18,763 nucleotides of DNA from an uncultured Bacteroidia bacterium (lineage in GTDB: Bacteria; Bacteroidota; Bacteroidia; Bacteroidales; UBA932). Below, one piece after another: positions 8,004-15,608 of this stretch; position 1 is the first letter of the stretch; each line of letters begins with the position of its first letter. The notes below the pieces were generated by a model. The model was given only the letters and a program-made list of their open reading frames with translations, was not told the DNA's origin and did no database searches. A program made the translations under genes and the position numbers. Where the stretch lies: the NCBI GenBank assembly GCA_902773305.1, contig CACYEB010000096.1, positions 1-18,763 on the forward strand, written 5' to 3'.

Positions 8004-10522
8004 TGAGAAAAGGATTTGCAATATTACTCTTTCTGGCGTTTTTTTCTACCGCTATGCGTGCCCAGCAGCCTGCCGGAGACGGCATAGAGGTCGATTATAC
8101 CAAGCCTCAGACGTACATCATCGGCGGCGTCAGGGTTTCCGGCAACCAGTATCTCGACGCAGAGCGTATCAAGGCATTGGTCGGGTTCAGGGTCGGTTCC
8201 CCAGTGACGATTCCTGGAGAAGACATATCCAACAAACTTTCCGCCATCCTCGGCCAGAAATATTTCCGTAACGTAGGTTTTTATATCGATTCGCTTTCTG
8301 TAGCCCGCGACACAGTGTGGCTGCGCATAGATGTCACCGAGCGTCCGCGTGTCTCCTACTGGTCTTTCAAGGGAGTCAAGAAGGGCGAGCAGGACGATCT
8401 CAAGGAAAAGCTCAGCCTCAAGAGGGGCAGCGAGTATTCCGAATATGTAATATCGTCTTCCGTGGGTGTCATCAAGAACTTTTACAAGGAGAAGGGTTAC
8501 AACAATGCCCGTGTCAATGTACTCACCCAGGAAGACAGCGTAATCAACAATGCCGTCCGCGTGACTTTCGATGTCGACCGCGGCAAGAAGGTCAGGGTAA
8601 AGACCATCACCTACGAAGGTGTCACCGACATAGACAAGTACAAGCTGGACAAGTCGATGAAGAAGACGAAGGACCGTTCGTGGTACAACTTCTTCAACAG
8701 CAAGAAATTCAATGAGGATGAGTATCCCAACGACAAGGTTTCGCTCATTGACGCATTCAACGAGCGCGGCTACCGCGACGCCAAAATCGTGAAGGACTCC
8801 ATATACACCATAGAAGAGGGTCGTCTGGGTATCAATTTCAAGATTGACCAGGGACGCAAGTATTACTTCCGCAATATTACCTGGACCGGCAATTCTGTGT
8901 ACCCCGCAGAGGTCCTGAACGATGTCATCCGCATCCAGAAGGGTGACGTTTACGATATCGTGACGCTCAACCAGCGCCTTCAGGGCGGCAAGGAGGGCGA
9001 ACAGTCGGTGGCTTCGCTGTACCGCGATTACGGCTATCTCTTCTTCAATGTAACCCCCGTGGAGACCAACATCGTGGGGGACTCCGTGGATGTCGAAATC
9101 CGTATGGTGGAAGGTAAGCAGGCCACATTCAACAATGTTATTATCAGCGGTAACAATATCACCAACGAGAGGGTGATCCGCCGCGCGGTATATACCCGTC
9201 CTGGCTATCTCTACTCGCAGAGCGACTTCGAGCGCTCTATCCGTGAGCTGGGTACGATGAGCAACTTTAACGCAGAGAAAATAGTGGAGCAGGGTACGGG
9301 CTGGAACCTGATTCCCGACCCGATAAACAACACGGTGGATATCTCCTACAACGTAGAGGAGAAATCCAACAGCCAGCTGGAACTCTCCGGCGGCTGGGGC
9401 GCGCGTACGTTCGTGGGCACCGTCGGCATCAACTTCAGCAACTTCTCCACCCGTAATTTCTTCCGCAAGGAGGCGTGGCGTCCCGTGCCTCTGGGCGACA
9501 ACCAGACGCTGGCGTTCCGTTACCAGACTAACGGAACCTACTATCAGGCGCTGTCGGCAAGTTTCGTGGAGCCCTGGCTCTTCGGCAAGAAACCCACATC
9601 GCTCAGCGTGTCGGCATACTTTACCCGCCAGACCAACTCTTACATCTCTCAGTATTACGTCAATTATTCCGACGACAAGGCGATGAACGTTGCCGGCTTC
9701 TCGATAGGTCTCGGCAAGCGCCTCAAATGGCCCGACAACTATTTCACGCTGTACAATTCGCTGGGCTGGCAGTTCTATGACCTGCACGACTGGTATCGCT
9801 ACTATGTCTTTACCGACGGACACTACAACAACCTCCACTACACGATATCGCTTTCGCGTCAGTCCATAGACCAGCAGATATATCCCCGCAAAGGTTCCGA
9901 TCTGACGTTCAGCCTGCAGTTGACTCCTCCCTATTCTCTGTTCCGCGACAAGAACATAGATTACAGTGCCATGAGCGACCAGGACCACTACCGCTGGCTG
10001 GAATACAACAAGTGGACTTTCTCAGGCCGCAATTACGTCACCATCGCCGGCAACCTGGTGCTTATGACGGCGGCCCACTTCGGTTATCTCGGTTATTACA
10101 ACCGCAACTGGGGTTACTCTCCGTTCGAGGGCTTCCTGCTGGGCGGCGACGGTATGTCAGGCTACAACACCTACGGCAACGACGTCATCTCCCTTCGTGG
10201 GTACGAAGATTATTCACTGACTCCATATATAAACAACGCTTATGCCGGTAATGTCTACGACAAGTTTACTGTCGAGCTCCGCTATCCGGTCATCCTCAAG
10301 CCACAGTCCACTATCTTTGCGCTTGCGTTTCTCGAGGGCGGTAACTGCTGGTCCGACATCAAGGACTTCAACCCCTTCCAGATCAAGCGAAGCGCCGGCG
10401 TGGGCCTCCGTGTATTCCTGTCGGTTGTGGGTATGCTGGGTGTTGACTGGGGTTACGGATTCGATGCCGGTCCGGGCGAGGACAAGAGTCAGTTCCACTT
10501 CACTATCGGACAACAATTTTAA
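8003..10522 (+). CDS. bamA: Outer membrane protein assembly factor BamA (Omp85)
   Basis: BamA is the outer-membrane core of the BAM complex that folds and inserts beta-barrel proteins. It has 839 residues here. A signal peptide covers 1-20 (cut near MRA/QQ). Five POTRA repeats lie at about 38-113, 114-194, 197-284, 286-371 and 374-453, each with a beta-alpha-alpha-beta pattern and a GN or GV turn (VSGNQYL, YEGVTDI, WTGNSVY, ISGNNIT). The 16-strand barrel runs from about 457 to the end. Loop 6 carries LRGYE with R732, the conserved (V/L)RG(F/Y) motif, and the protein ends in the aromatic-rich FHFTIGQQF with terminal Phe, the usual beta-signal. The ATG at 8003 is preferred over a GTG one codon earlier because it forms the TGATG overlap with uppS. 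Two ompH genes follow, a standard Bacteroidota arrangement. Confidence 0.97.
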   Translation: MRKGFAILLFLAFFSTAMRAQQPAGDGIEVDYTKPQTYIIGGVRVSGNQYLDAERIKALVGFRVGSPVTIPGEDISNKLSAILGQKYFRNVGFYIDSLSVARDTVWLRIDVTERPRVSYWSFKGVKKGEQDDLKEKLSLKRGSEYSEYVISSSVGVIKNFYKEKGYNNARVNVLTQEDSVINNAVRVTFDVDRGKKVRVKTITYEGVTDIDKYKLDKSMKKTKDRSWYNFFNSKKFNEDEYPNDKVSLIDAFNERGYRDAKIVKDSIYTIEEGRLGINFKIDQGRKYYFRNITWTGNSVYPAEVLNDVIRIQKGDVYDIVTLNQRLQGGKEGEQSVASLYRDYGYLFFNVTPVETNIVGDSVDVEIRMVEGKQATFNNVIISGNNITNERVIRRAVYTRPGYLYSQSDFERSIRELGTMSNFNAEKIVEQGTGWNLIPDPINNTVDISYNVEEKSNSQLELSGGWGARTFVGTVGINFSNFSTRNFFRKEAWRPVPLGDNQTLAFRYQTNGTYYQALSASFVEPWLFGKKPTSLSVSAYFTRQTNSYISQYYVNYSDDKAMNVAGFSIGLGKRLKWPDNYFTLYNSLGWQFYDLHDWYRYYVFTDGHYNNLHYTISLSRQSIDQQIYPRKGSDLTFSLQLTPPYSLFRDKNIDYSAMSDQDHYRWLEYNKWTFSGRNYVTIAGNLVLMTAAHFGYLGYYNRNWGYSPFEGFLLGGDGMSGYNTYGNDVISLRGYEDYSLTPYINNAYAGNVYDKFTVELRYPVILKPQSTIFALAFLEGGNCWSDIKDFNPFQIKRSAGVGLRVFLSVVGMLGVDWGYGFDAGPGEDKSQFHFTIGQQF

Positions 10523-10535
10523 AACATAAGAAGAT

Positions 10536-11042
10536 ATGAAAAAGGTATTTGTTATTCTCGCAATCTGCTTTATGGCAGTTATGCCCGCTGCAGCACAGTC
10601 TGTAGGCTATGTTGACACAGAGAAGATTCTGAGTTGCATACAAGAATATCTGGATGCCCAGAATGAACTCAATACACTCGCAGAGAAATATAAAGCCGAG
10701 ATCCAGAACGATGTCGATGCCATCGATGCCCTTTACCGCGACTATATGAACCGCAAAAGTTCCCTTTCTGCCGCACAGCAGCAGGCCAAGGAGAACGAGA
10801 TAATTGCAAAGGAAAAGGCTGTGAAGGAGAAGGAAGACAATTATTTCGGAGAGAAGGGCGTTCTGACAAAGCGTTCCGAGAAACTTATCAGCCCCATCCA
10901 GGAGGTTGTAGAAGAGGCTATCCAGAAGGTCGCCGAATCAAGGGGATGCTCCATTGTGCTCGATTTGACCGTAACTACCGGTATCGTGTACAAGAATCCC
11001 AAGTATGACCTCACCAATGCTGTAATTGATTACTTAAGATAA
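10536..11042 (+). CDS. OmpH/Skp-family periplasmic chaperone, first tandem copy
   Basis: This 168-residue secreted protein resembles Skp, which escorts unfolded outer-membrane proteins across the periplasm to BamA. Residues 1-20 form a signal peptide ending PAAA/QS. The mature protein begins with the family strand VGYVDTEKILSCIQEY. Residues 45-125 are a long, highly charged helix pair (the Skp arms). The end is AESRGCSIVLDLTVTTGIVYKNPKYDLTNAVIDYLR, the usual C-terminal core strand and helix. It lies 13 bases after bamA with no terminator or clear promoter between them, so it is co-transcribed with its likely client-receiving partner. A weak AAGAAG precedes the ATG. The second copy follows after 10 bases. 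Confidence 0.92.
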   Translation: MKKVFVILAICFMAVMPAAAQSVGYVDTEKILSCIQEYLDAQNELNTLAEKYKAEIQNDVDAIDALYRDYMNRKSSLSAAQQQAKENEIIAKEKAVKEKEDNYFGEKGVLTKRSEKLISPIQEVVEEAIQKVAESRGCSIVLDLTVTTGIVYKNPKYDLTNAVIDYLR

Positions 11043-11052
11043 CTTTATAATT

Positions 11053-11589
11053 ATGAAAAAATTTGCACTTGTAGTTTTAGCAGCCCTGTTGGCTTTCTCT
11101 ATGTCAGGCCAGACTAAGTTCGGTTATATCAACACCACCGAACTGGTGATGCTCACCGCAGATGCTGACTCTGCCATGGTAAAGCTTCAGGCTTACCAGA
11201 AAGACCTTGAGGGAGAACTTGTATCGATGAGGACGGAATTCCAGAATAAGTTGAATACATACCAGCAGAAGCAGGCCACGTGGACTGCCGCAATAAAAGA
11301 GTCCAAGGAAGCTGAAATCCAGGAGATGGACCAGCGCATCCAGCAGTTCCAGCAAACCGCGTCAGGCGACCTTCAGCAACTTCAGGCAAGTCTCTTCGCC
11401 CCTATTTTCGAGAAGGCAAAGAATGCTATTGCCAAGATTGCAAAAGACAAGGGACTGTCCTTTGTGTTTGAAACATCTACCAACCCGCTGGCATATATCA
11501 ATGAGGCACAGGGTGTGGATCTGATGCCCCTTGCCAAGGCTGCGCTGGGCGTTCCCGCCGAGAAGGTGGCCCCCACCCAGATACAGTAG
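11053..11589 (+). CDS. OmpH/Skp-family periplasmic chaperone, second tandem copy
   Basis: This is a 178-residue relative of the preceding gene and presumably also a periplasmic holdase for outer-membrane proteins. A signal peptide covers about 1-20 (FSMSGQ/TK), then the family strand FGYINTTELVMLTADAD. The central arms (about 45-115) are rich in Gln and Glu, including QQKQATW and QRIQQFQQTASGDLQQLQ. The C-terminal core is KDKGLSFVFETSTNPLAYINEAQGVDLMPLAKAALG. The sequence is clearly diverged from copy one, so this is an old duplication of the type commonly seen after bamA in Bacteroidota. There is no Shine-Dalgarno (AT-rich TTTATAATT before the ATG). It is the last gene of the set; a hairpin follows 26 bases after the stop. 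Confidence 0.92.
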   Translation: MKKFALVVLAALLAFSMSGQTKFGYINTTELVMLTADADSAMVKLQAYQKDLEGELVSMRTEFQNKLNTYQQKQATWTAAIKESKEAEIQEMDQRIQQFQQTASGDLQQLQASLFAPIFEKAKNAIAKIAKDKGLSFVFETSTNPLAYINEAQGVDLMPLAKAALGVPAEKVAPTQIQ

Positions 11590-11615
11590 TCTCCTTACGA
11601 CAGATACTAACGATG

Positions 11616-11651
11616 TGAGGGGAATCAGTCTTGATTGCCCTCATCTTGTGT
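11616..11651 (+). terminator. Possible terminator hairpin after the bamA-ompH set
   Basis: TGAGGGGAATCA (11616-11627) and TGATTGCCCTCA (11632-11643) pair over 12 positions with one G-G mismatch around the 4-base loop GTCT. The stem is followed by TCTTGTGT, which is only moderately T-rich. Its position, between the last ompH and korA, fits an intrinsic terminator. The weak T-tract means it could instead be a leader structure for korA. The whole 79-base gap (11590-11668) shows no good TAnnTTTG promoter box for korA. Confidence 0.5.
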
Positions 11652-11668
11652 AAAGACCAAAAAATACG

Positions 11669-13504
11669 ATGAATCACAAAGTTATTGATGCGAAGGATGT
11701 AGTCATCCGTTTTGCCGGTGACTCTGGTGACGGGATGCAGTTGACGGGAACCCTGTTTGCCGATGCCTCCGCACTTTACGGCAACGAGATTTCTACATTC
11801 CCAGACTATCCGGCAGAGATACGTGCCCCTCAGGGTACTGTCTCCGGAGTTTCGGGCTTCCAGGTACACTTCGGCAGCGAGGGCGTGAACACCCCCGGTG
11901 ACTTCTGTGACGTGCTGGTGGCAATGAATCCGGCGGCCCTGAAGGCAAATGCCAAGTGGGCCAAAAGCACGGCTACCATCATAGTGGACGTGGACTCCTT
12001 TACCGAGGCTCTGCTGCAGAAAGCCGGCTTCAAGACCGACGACCCCGTGACTGAGCTCCACATAGAGGACCGCAATATCATCTGGGCTCCCATCACCACT
12101 CTCACCAAAGAGAGCCTGGCCGACAGCGGCCTGGATGCCAAGTCCATTCTCCGCTCCAAGAACATGTTTACCCTGGGTATGTGCTTCTACCTGTTCAACA
12201 GGCCCCTGGAGTACACTTATGAGTATCTTGAGAAGAAGTTCGGCAAGAAGAAACCGCAGCTGGTGGCGCCCAACAAGAAGGTGCTCTTCGACGGCTTCAA
12301 CTATGCAGCCAACATCCAGGCTATAGCCAATACCTACACCGTGGCGGCCGCCAACCTGCCAAAGGGTACCTACCGCAACATCAACGGCAACCAGGCTGTG
12401 GCCTGGGGACTTATTGCGGCAGCCGAGAAGGCTGGCCTGCAACTGTTCTGCGGCTCGTATCCTATAACTCCCGCTACAGCTATCCTTGAAGAATTGGCAC
12501 TTCATAAGAATTTGAATGTCAAGACTATGCAGGCAGAAGACGAGATTGCCGGCATCTGCACGGCCATTGGCGCTGCCTACGGCGGAGCGCTTGCTGTCAC
12601 TTCTACTTCCGGCCCCGGTCTCAGCCTCAAGAGCGAGGCGATGGGCCTGGCGGTCATCACAGAGCTTCCGCTGGTGATCGTGGACGTACAGCGCAGCGGC
12701 CCCTCTACCGGTATCCCTACCAAGACAGAGCAGACAGACCTGGCCCAGGCACTTTATGGCCGCAATGGCGAGTGCCCGGTGTGCATTGTAGCAGCTCACT
12801 CCCCGTCCAACTGCTTTGACGCGGCATTCAATGCGGCAAAACTTGCGCTGGAGCATATGATGCCCGTAATCCTTCTTTCAGAGGGCTTCCTGGGCAACGG
12901 CAGCGAACCGTGGAGAATCCCCTCTATGAAAGATTATCCCGCCATCAAGCCGCCGGTTATCAACAGCTGCGAAGGTGCCTTCAAGCCGTTCGAGCGCGAT
13001 CCCAAGACTTTCGTCCGCTCGTGGGCTATTCCCGGCAAAGCCGGTCTGGAGCACCGTGTAGGCGGTTTGGAGAAGAATCCTGCCGGAACCATTTCCAGCG
13101 ACCCGGAGAATCACGCCTATATGGTGGCACAGCGTGCCGCCAAAGTCGCCGCCTTAGCCGACTTCATTCCCGAACTGAAGGTAGAAGGAGAACAGCAGGG
13201 CGACCTTCTGCTGGTGGGTTGGGGTGGTACTTTCGGCCACCTTTACACAGCCGCCAAGCAGTTGCAGGCAGAGGGCAGGAAGGTTTCCCTGGCTCACTTT
13301 GACTACATCAATCCTCTGCCCAAGAATACGGCTGAGGTGTTTAAGCGCTTCAGGAAGATTATGGTCTGCGAGCTCAACAGCGGTCAGTTCGCCGACTGGC
13401 TGCGGGCCCGTCTTCCAGAATTCAAATATCTGCAGTACAACAAGGTGCAGGGACAGCCGTTCATCGTTACAGAGGTTGTAGAGGCAGCCAAAGCAGTTTT
13501 ATAA
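11669..13504 (+). CDS. korA: 2-oxoacid:acceptor oxidoreductase, subunit alpha with fused gamma domain (probably 2-oxoglutarate:ferredoxin)
   Basis: With the beta subunit encoded next, this protein oxidatively decarboxylates a 2-oxoacid to its CoA thioester and reduces ferredoxin, in the cytoplasm. The 611 residues comprise an N-terminal gamma domain (about 10-190, starting RFAGDSGDGMQLTG), then the alpha core. The core has a pyrimidine-binding domain at about 230-400 (SYPITPATAILEELA; AEDEIAGICTAIGAAYGGA; TSTSGPGLSLKSEAMGLA) and a domain II at about 490-600 (LLLVGWGGTFG; HFDYINPLPKNT; VCELNSGQFADWLR). TELPLVIVDVQRSGPSTG is typical of the family. 2-Oxoglutarate is the likeliest substrate, by resemblance to KorA, but sequence reading alone does not exclude pyruvate or branched-chain acids. 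No separate ferredoxin-like delta subunit is beside it. Transcription may start in the gap at 11590-11668, but no clear promoter was found. Confidence 0.93.
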   Translation: MNHKVIDAKDVVIRFAGDSGDGMQLTGTLFADASALYGNEISTFPDYPAEIRAPQGTVSGVSGFQVHFGSEGVNTPGDFCDVLVAMNPAALKANAKWAKSTATIIVDVDSFTEALLQKAGFKTDDPVTELHIEDRNIIWAPITTLTKESLADSGLDAKSILRSKNMFTLGMCFYLFNRPLEYTYEYLEKKFGKKKPQLVAPNKKVLFDGFNYAANIQAIANTYTVAAANLPKGTYRNINGNQAVAWGLIAAAEKAGLQLFCGSYPITPATAILEELALHKNLNVKTMQAEDEIAGICTAIGAAYGGALAVTSTSGPGLSLKSEAMGLAVITELPLVIVDVQRSGPSTGIPTKTEQTDLAQALYGRNGECPVCIVAAHSPSNCFDAAFNAAKLALEHMMPVILLSEGFLGNGSEPWRIPSMKDYPAIKPPVINSCEGAFKPFERDPKTFVRSWAIPGKAGLEHRVGGLEKNPAGTISSDPENHAYMVAQRAAKVAALADFIPELKVEGEQQGDLLLVGWGGTFGHLYTAAKQLQAEGRKVSLAHFDYINPLPKNTAEVFKRFRKIMVCELNSGQFADWLRARLPEFKYLQYNKVQGQPFIVTEVVEAAKAVL

Positions 13505-13509
13505 GGAGG
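13503..13509 (+). promoter_or_regulatory. Full-length Shine-Dalgarno for korB
   Basis: AAGGAGG overlaps the last two bases of the korA TAA and stands 8 bases before the korB ATG. It is the only perfect Shine-Dalgarno seen in the window, where most starts have none. It fixes the korB start and predicts strong, independent initiation on korB. Confidence 0.85.
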
Positions 13510-13517
13510 AGGGTACA

Positions 13518-14531
13518 ATGAAATATACAGCACAAGATTTCAAGAGTAATCAGGAAGTCCGCTGGTGCCCCGGTTGCGGCGACCACGCAGTCCTGGCGGC
13601 TTTGCAGCGTGCGCTCCCTTCCGTGAGCGAGACGCTGGATCTTCCCAAAGAGAAGTTCGTCGTGGTGTCCGGTATAGGTTGTTCCAGCCGTCTTCCGTAC
13701 TATATGGATACTTTCGGTTTCCACGGCATTCACGGCCGTGCCACGGCGCTCTCCACCGGCCTTAAAGTCGCCCGTCCCGAACTCTGCGTTTGGCAGGCCT
13801 GCGGCGACGGTGATGCTCTGGCCATAGGCGGCAATCACTTTATCCACGCTATCCGTCGCAATGTCGATTTGAATATCATTCTTTTCAACAACCAGATTTA
13901 CGGCCTTACCAAGGGGCAGTACAGCCCCACATCAAAGTTCGGCGCCATCACCAAGACCTCGCCCTACGGTACGGTGGAGAATCCCTTCACCCCCGGCCAG
14001 CTGGTTATCGGCGCCCGCGGCACCTTCTTTGCCCGCGGACTCGATGTCGATATGAAGACCAATCAGGAGATTTTCCTTGCCGCAGCGCTCCACAAAGGCA
14101 CTTCGGTGTGCGAGATGCTCACCAACTGTATGATCTTCAACGACGGAGCCCACGCCGCAATCAGTGCGCGCGAAGTACGTGCAGACCGCACCATCACTCT
14201 GCGTGACGGCGAGAAGATGGTTTTCGGAGCAAATGGCGACAAGGGCATCGTGCTCGAGAACGGAGCCCTGAAGGCGGTGACCATCGGCGCGGACGGCTAC
14301 ACGATGGACGACATACTGGTGCACCACGCCGACACCCGCGACACCTTTATGCACAGTATGCTCATCGATATGAAAGATGATCTGCCGGTGGCTCTGGGTG
14401 TGATACGCAATGTAGAGGATTCCACTTACGACCAGAATGTGGAGAAGCAGTTGCAGGAGGTTACTGCTGCCGCCAAGATACATTCGGTAGATGAACTGCT
14501 GCACAGCGGTTCTACCTGGGAAGTCAAGTAA
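13518..14531 (+). CDS. korB: 2-oxoacid:acceptor oxidoreductase, subunit beta (thiamine diphosphate and Fe-S subunit)
   Basis: This 337-residue beta subunit carries thiamine diphosphate and one [4Fe-4S] cluster and works as a complex with KorA. WCPGCGDH gives C17 and C20, GIGCSSR gives C55, and C204 in CEMLTNC is the probable fourth cluster ligand. The thiamine-diphosphate and Mg motif begins GDGD at 96-99 and runs to FNN at 123-125 (ACGDGDALAIGGNHFIHA...NIILFNNQIYGLTKGQ). YSPTSKFG and the C-terminal swivel segment are normal for the family. The start at 13518 is fixed by the full Shine-Dalgarno AAGGAGG. It lies 13 bases after korA. The stop is only 11 bases ahead of the predicted promoter of the glycosyltransferase operon, with no terminator visible, so some read-through is possible. 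Confidence 0.95.
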   Translation: MKYTAQDFKSNQEVRWCPGCGDHAVLAALQRALPSVSETLDLPKEKFVVVSGIGCSSRLPYYMDTFGFHGIHGRATALSTGLKVARPELCVWQACGDGDALAIGGNHFIHAIRRNVDLNIILFNNQIYGLTKGQYSPTSKFGAITKTSPYGTVENPFTPGQLVIGARGTFFARGLDVDMKTNQEIFLAAALHKGTSVCEMLTNCMIFNDGAHAAISAREVRADRTITLRDGEKMVFGANGDKGIVLENGALKAVTIGADGYTMDDILVHHADTRDTFMHSMLIDMKDDLPVALGVIRNVEDSTYDQNVEKQLQEVTAAAKIHSVDELLHSGSTWEVK

Positions 14532-14542
14532 GAATGTGGAAA

Positions 14543-14574
14543 ATTGTATGGTAAGAATAATAATCTTACATTTG
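14543..14574 (+). promoter_or_regulatory. Predicted promoter of the glycosyltransferase-PqqD-kinase operon
   Basis: ATTG at 14543-14546 (one mismatch to the -33 TTTG) is followed after 20 bases by TACATTTG at 14567-14574, a full match to the Bacteroidota -7 consensus TAnnTTTG. A transcript starting near 14580 would have a leader of about 42 bases before the ATG at 14622. The box lies inside what would be coding sequence if an upstream TTG (14544) were the start, which argues against that start. Confidence 0.65.
14551..14569. repeat. Short inverted repeat within the promoter spacer and -7 box
   Basis: GTAAGA (14551-14556) and TCTTAC (14564-14569) are exact reverse complements separated by ATAATAA. 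The right arm covers the first three bases of the -7 box. It is short enough to be chance, but its position is that of an operator for a dimeric repressor. Confidence 0.4.
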
Positions 14575-14621
14575 CGGCGTACAACGACTCATTTCCCGAA
14601 TATCTTGACAATCTGTTTGAA

Positions 14622-15593
14622 ATGGACATCTTAGTCTCGGTAATTATTCCCGTTTATAATGCAGAGCGTTATATCGGTCGCTGCCTTGAGTCGGTCACTG
14701 CCCAGACGCTGCGCGAGATTGAAATAATCTGTGTAGATGATGCCTCGACGGACGCCACCCTGTCCATACTGGAAGAGTGGCGGCGTAAAGACCAGAGGAT
14801 CAGGGTGGTGCACAACAGCGAGAATATGCTTGAGTCGATCTCCAGAAATATCGGATTGGATGCTGCCACAGGAAAGTATGTGTCATTTATCGATGCAGAT
14901 GACTGGATAGACGGGGATTATCTTGAGACAATGCTCTCAACTGCCCGTCAAACAGGATTTCCCGTCGTTGTCAACGCAAATTATATGCTTGACTATGAGA
15001 ACGGTATCAAGAAGAGTGCCCCGATAGGCAGTTTCGGTTTCATAAAAGAAGATGTAAACAGATATCCTTCCTTCGAAATACAGAACCGTTTCCCGCCCGT
15101 CGTATGGGCCCGTCTCTACGACAGGAACTGGCTCGTGGTCAACAACATCCGTTTTCCCCAGACAAGATGGGGAGGGGGAGATATTACATTCTGCGGGTTG
15201 TGTACGATGCTGCAGAAAGAAGGCTACATTATCAAGGGGCCCTGGTATCATTATTTCCAGCATTCTACGTCCCTTATGCGGAATAAGGAATACAATTTCT
15301 GGAATGTAACCGGATTCAAGTTCCTGTATGATGAATTCAAGGCCAGGGGTATATCCAAAGATGGCCTGCGTCTGTTTTTCGCCGGTCCGATGGTAATCGA
15401 TTCCGAGCAGAAGTTCAACACTTTGCGTGATTTCTTCTCTGAAATCAAGGATGATGTGTTGAACAGACGCGATTTGTATGCTCCGCTTGACGTGTATTCC
15501 CTGGAAACCATCTGCTCGTGTGCAAGTTATGCCGAGTTCATGGAGCGGTTCAACCCCAATCTCGCGGCAAGTTTCATAAGGAAAATCAGGTAA
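14622..15593 (+). CDS. Glycosyltransferase family 2 protein
   Basis: This 323-residue GT-A fold enzyme is expected to move a sugar from a nucleotide-sugar to a glycan, lipid or protein acceptor at the cytoplasmic side; donor and acceptor cannot be read from sequence. The N-terminal VSVIIPVYNAERYIGRCLES (5-24), the nucleotide-binding VDDAS (D39, D40) and FIDADDWIDGDYLE with the DxD-type metal motif at 91-94 are classic. Later, GGGDITFC sits where many relatives have GEDxxF, with Gly in place of the usual acidic residue, then GPWYHYFQHSTSLMR. No membrane helices are visible. The ATG at 14622 is chosen because the family begins here and a promoter lies upstream; 26 extra codons from TTG 14544 would read through that promoter. 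First gene of the operon, 15 bases before the nucleotidyltransferase gene. Confidence 0.93.
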   Translation: MDILVSVIIPVYNAERYIGRCLESVTAQTLREIEIICVDDASTDATLSILEEWRRKDQRIRVVHNSENMLESISRNIGLDAATGKYVSFIDADDWIDGDYLETMLSTARQTGFPVVVNANYMLDYENGIKKSAPIGSFGFIKEDVNRYPSFEIQNRFPPVVWARLYDRNWLVVNNIRFPQTRWGGGDITFCGLCTMLQKEGYIIKGPWYHYFQHSTSLMRNKEYNFWNVTGFKFLYDEFKARGISKDGLRLFFAGPMVIDSEQKFNTLRDFFSEIKDDVLNRRDLYAPLDVYSLETICSCASYAEFMERFNPNLAASFIRKIR

Positions 15594-15608
15594 GTAGAAG
15601 AGAAAGGT

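Noticed and set aside
8024..9988. A 654-codon open frame on the minus strand opposite bamA
   Set aside because: It lies wholly inside a clear bamA gene, has no recognisable domain, and its Val/Ala/His-rich content is what the codon bias of bamA gives in an antisense frame.
11498..12856. A 452-codon open frame on the minus strand opposite the second ompH and korA
   Set aside because: Antisense shadow of korA; no family features and it would run through the hairpin and intergenic gap.
14544..14621. TTG-initiated N-terminal extension of the first glycosyltransferase
   Set aside because: The 26 extra residues do not match the GT2 family, and the stretch contains a full promoter consensus.
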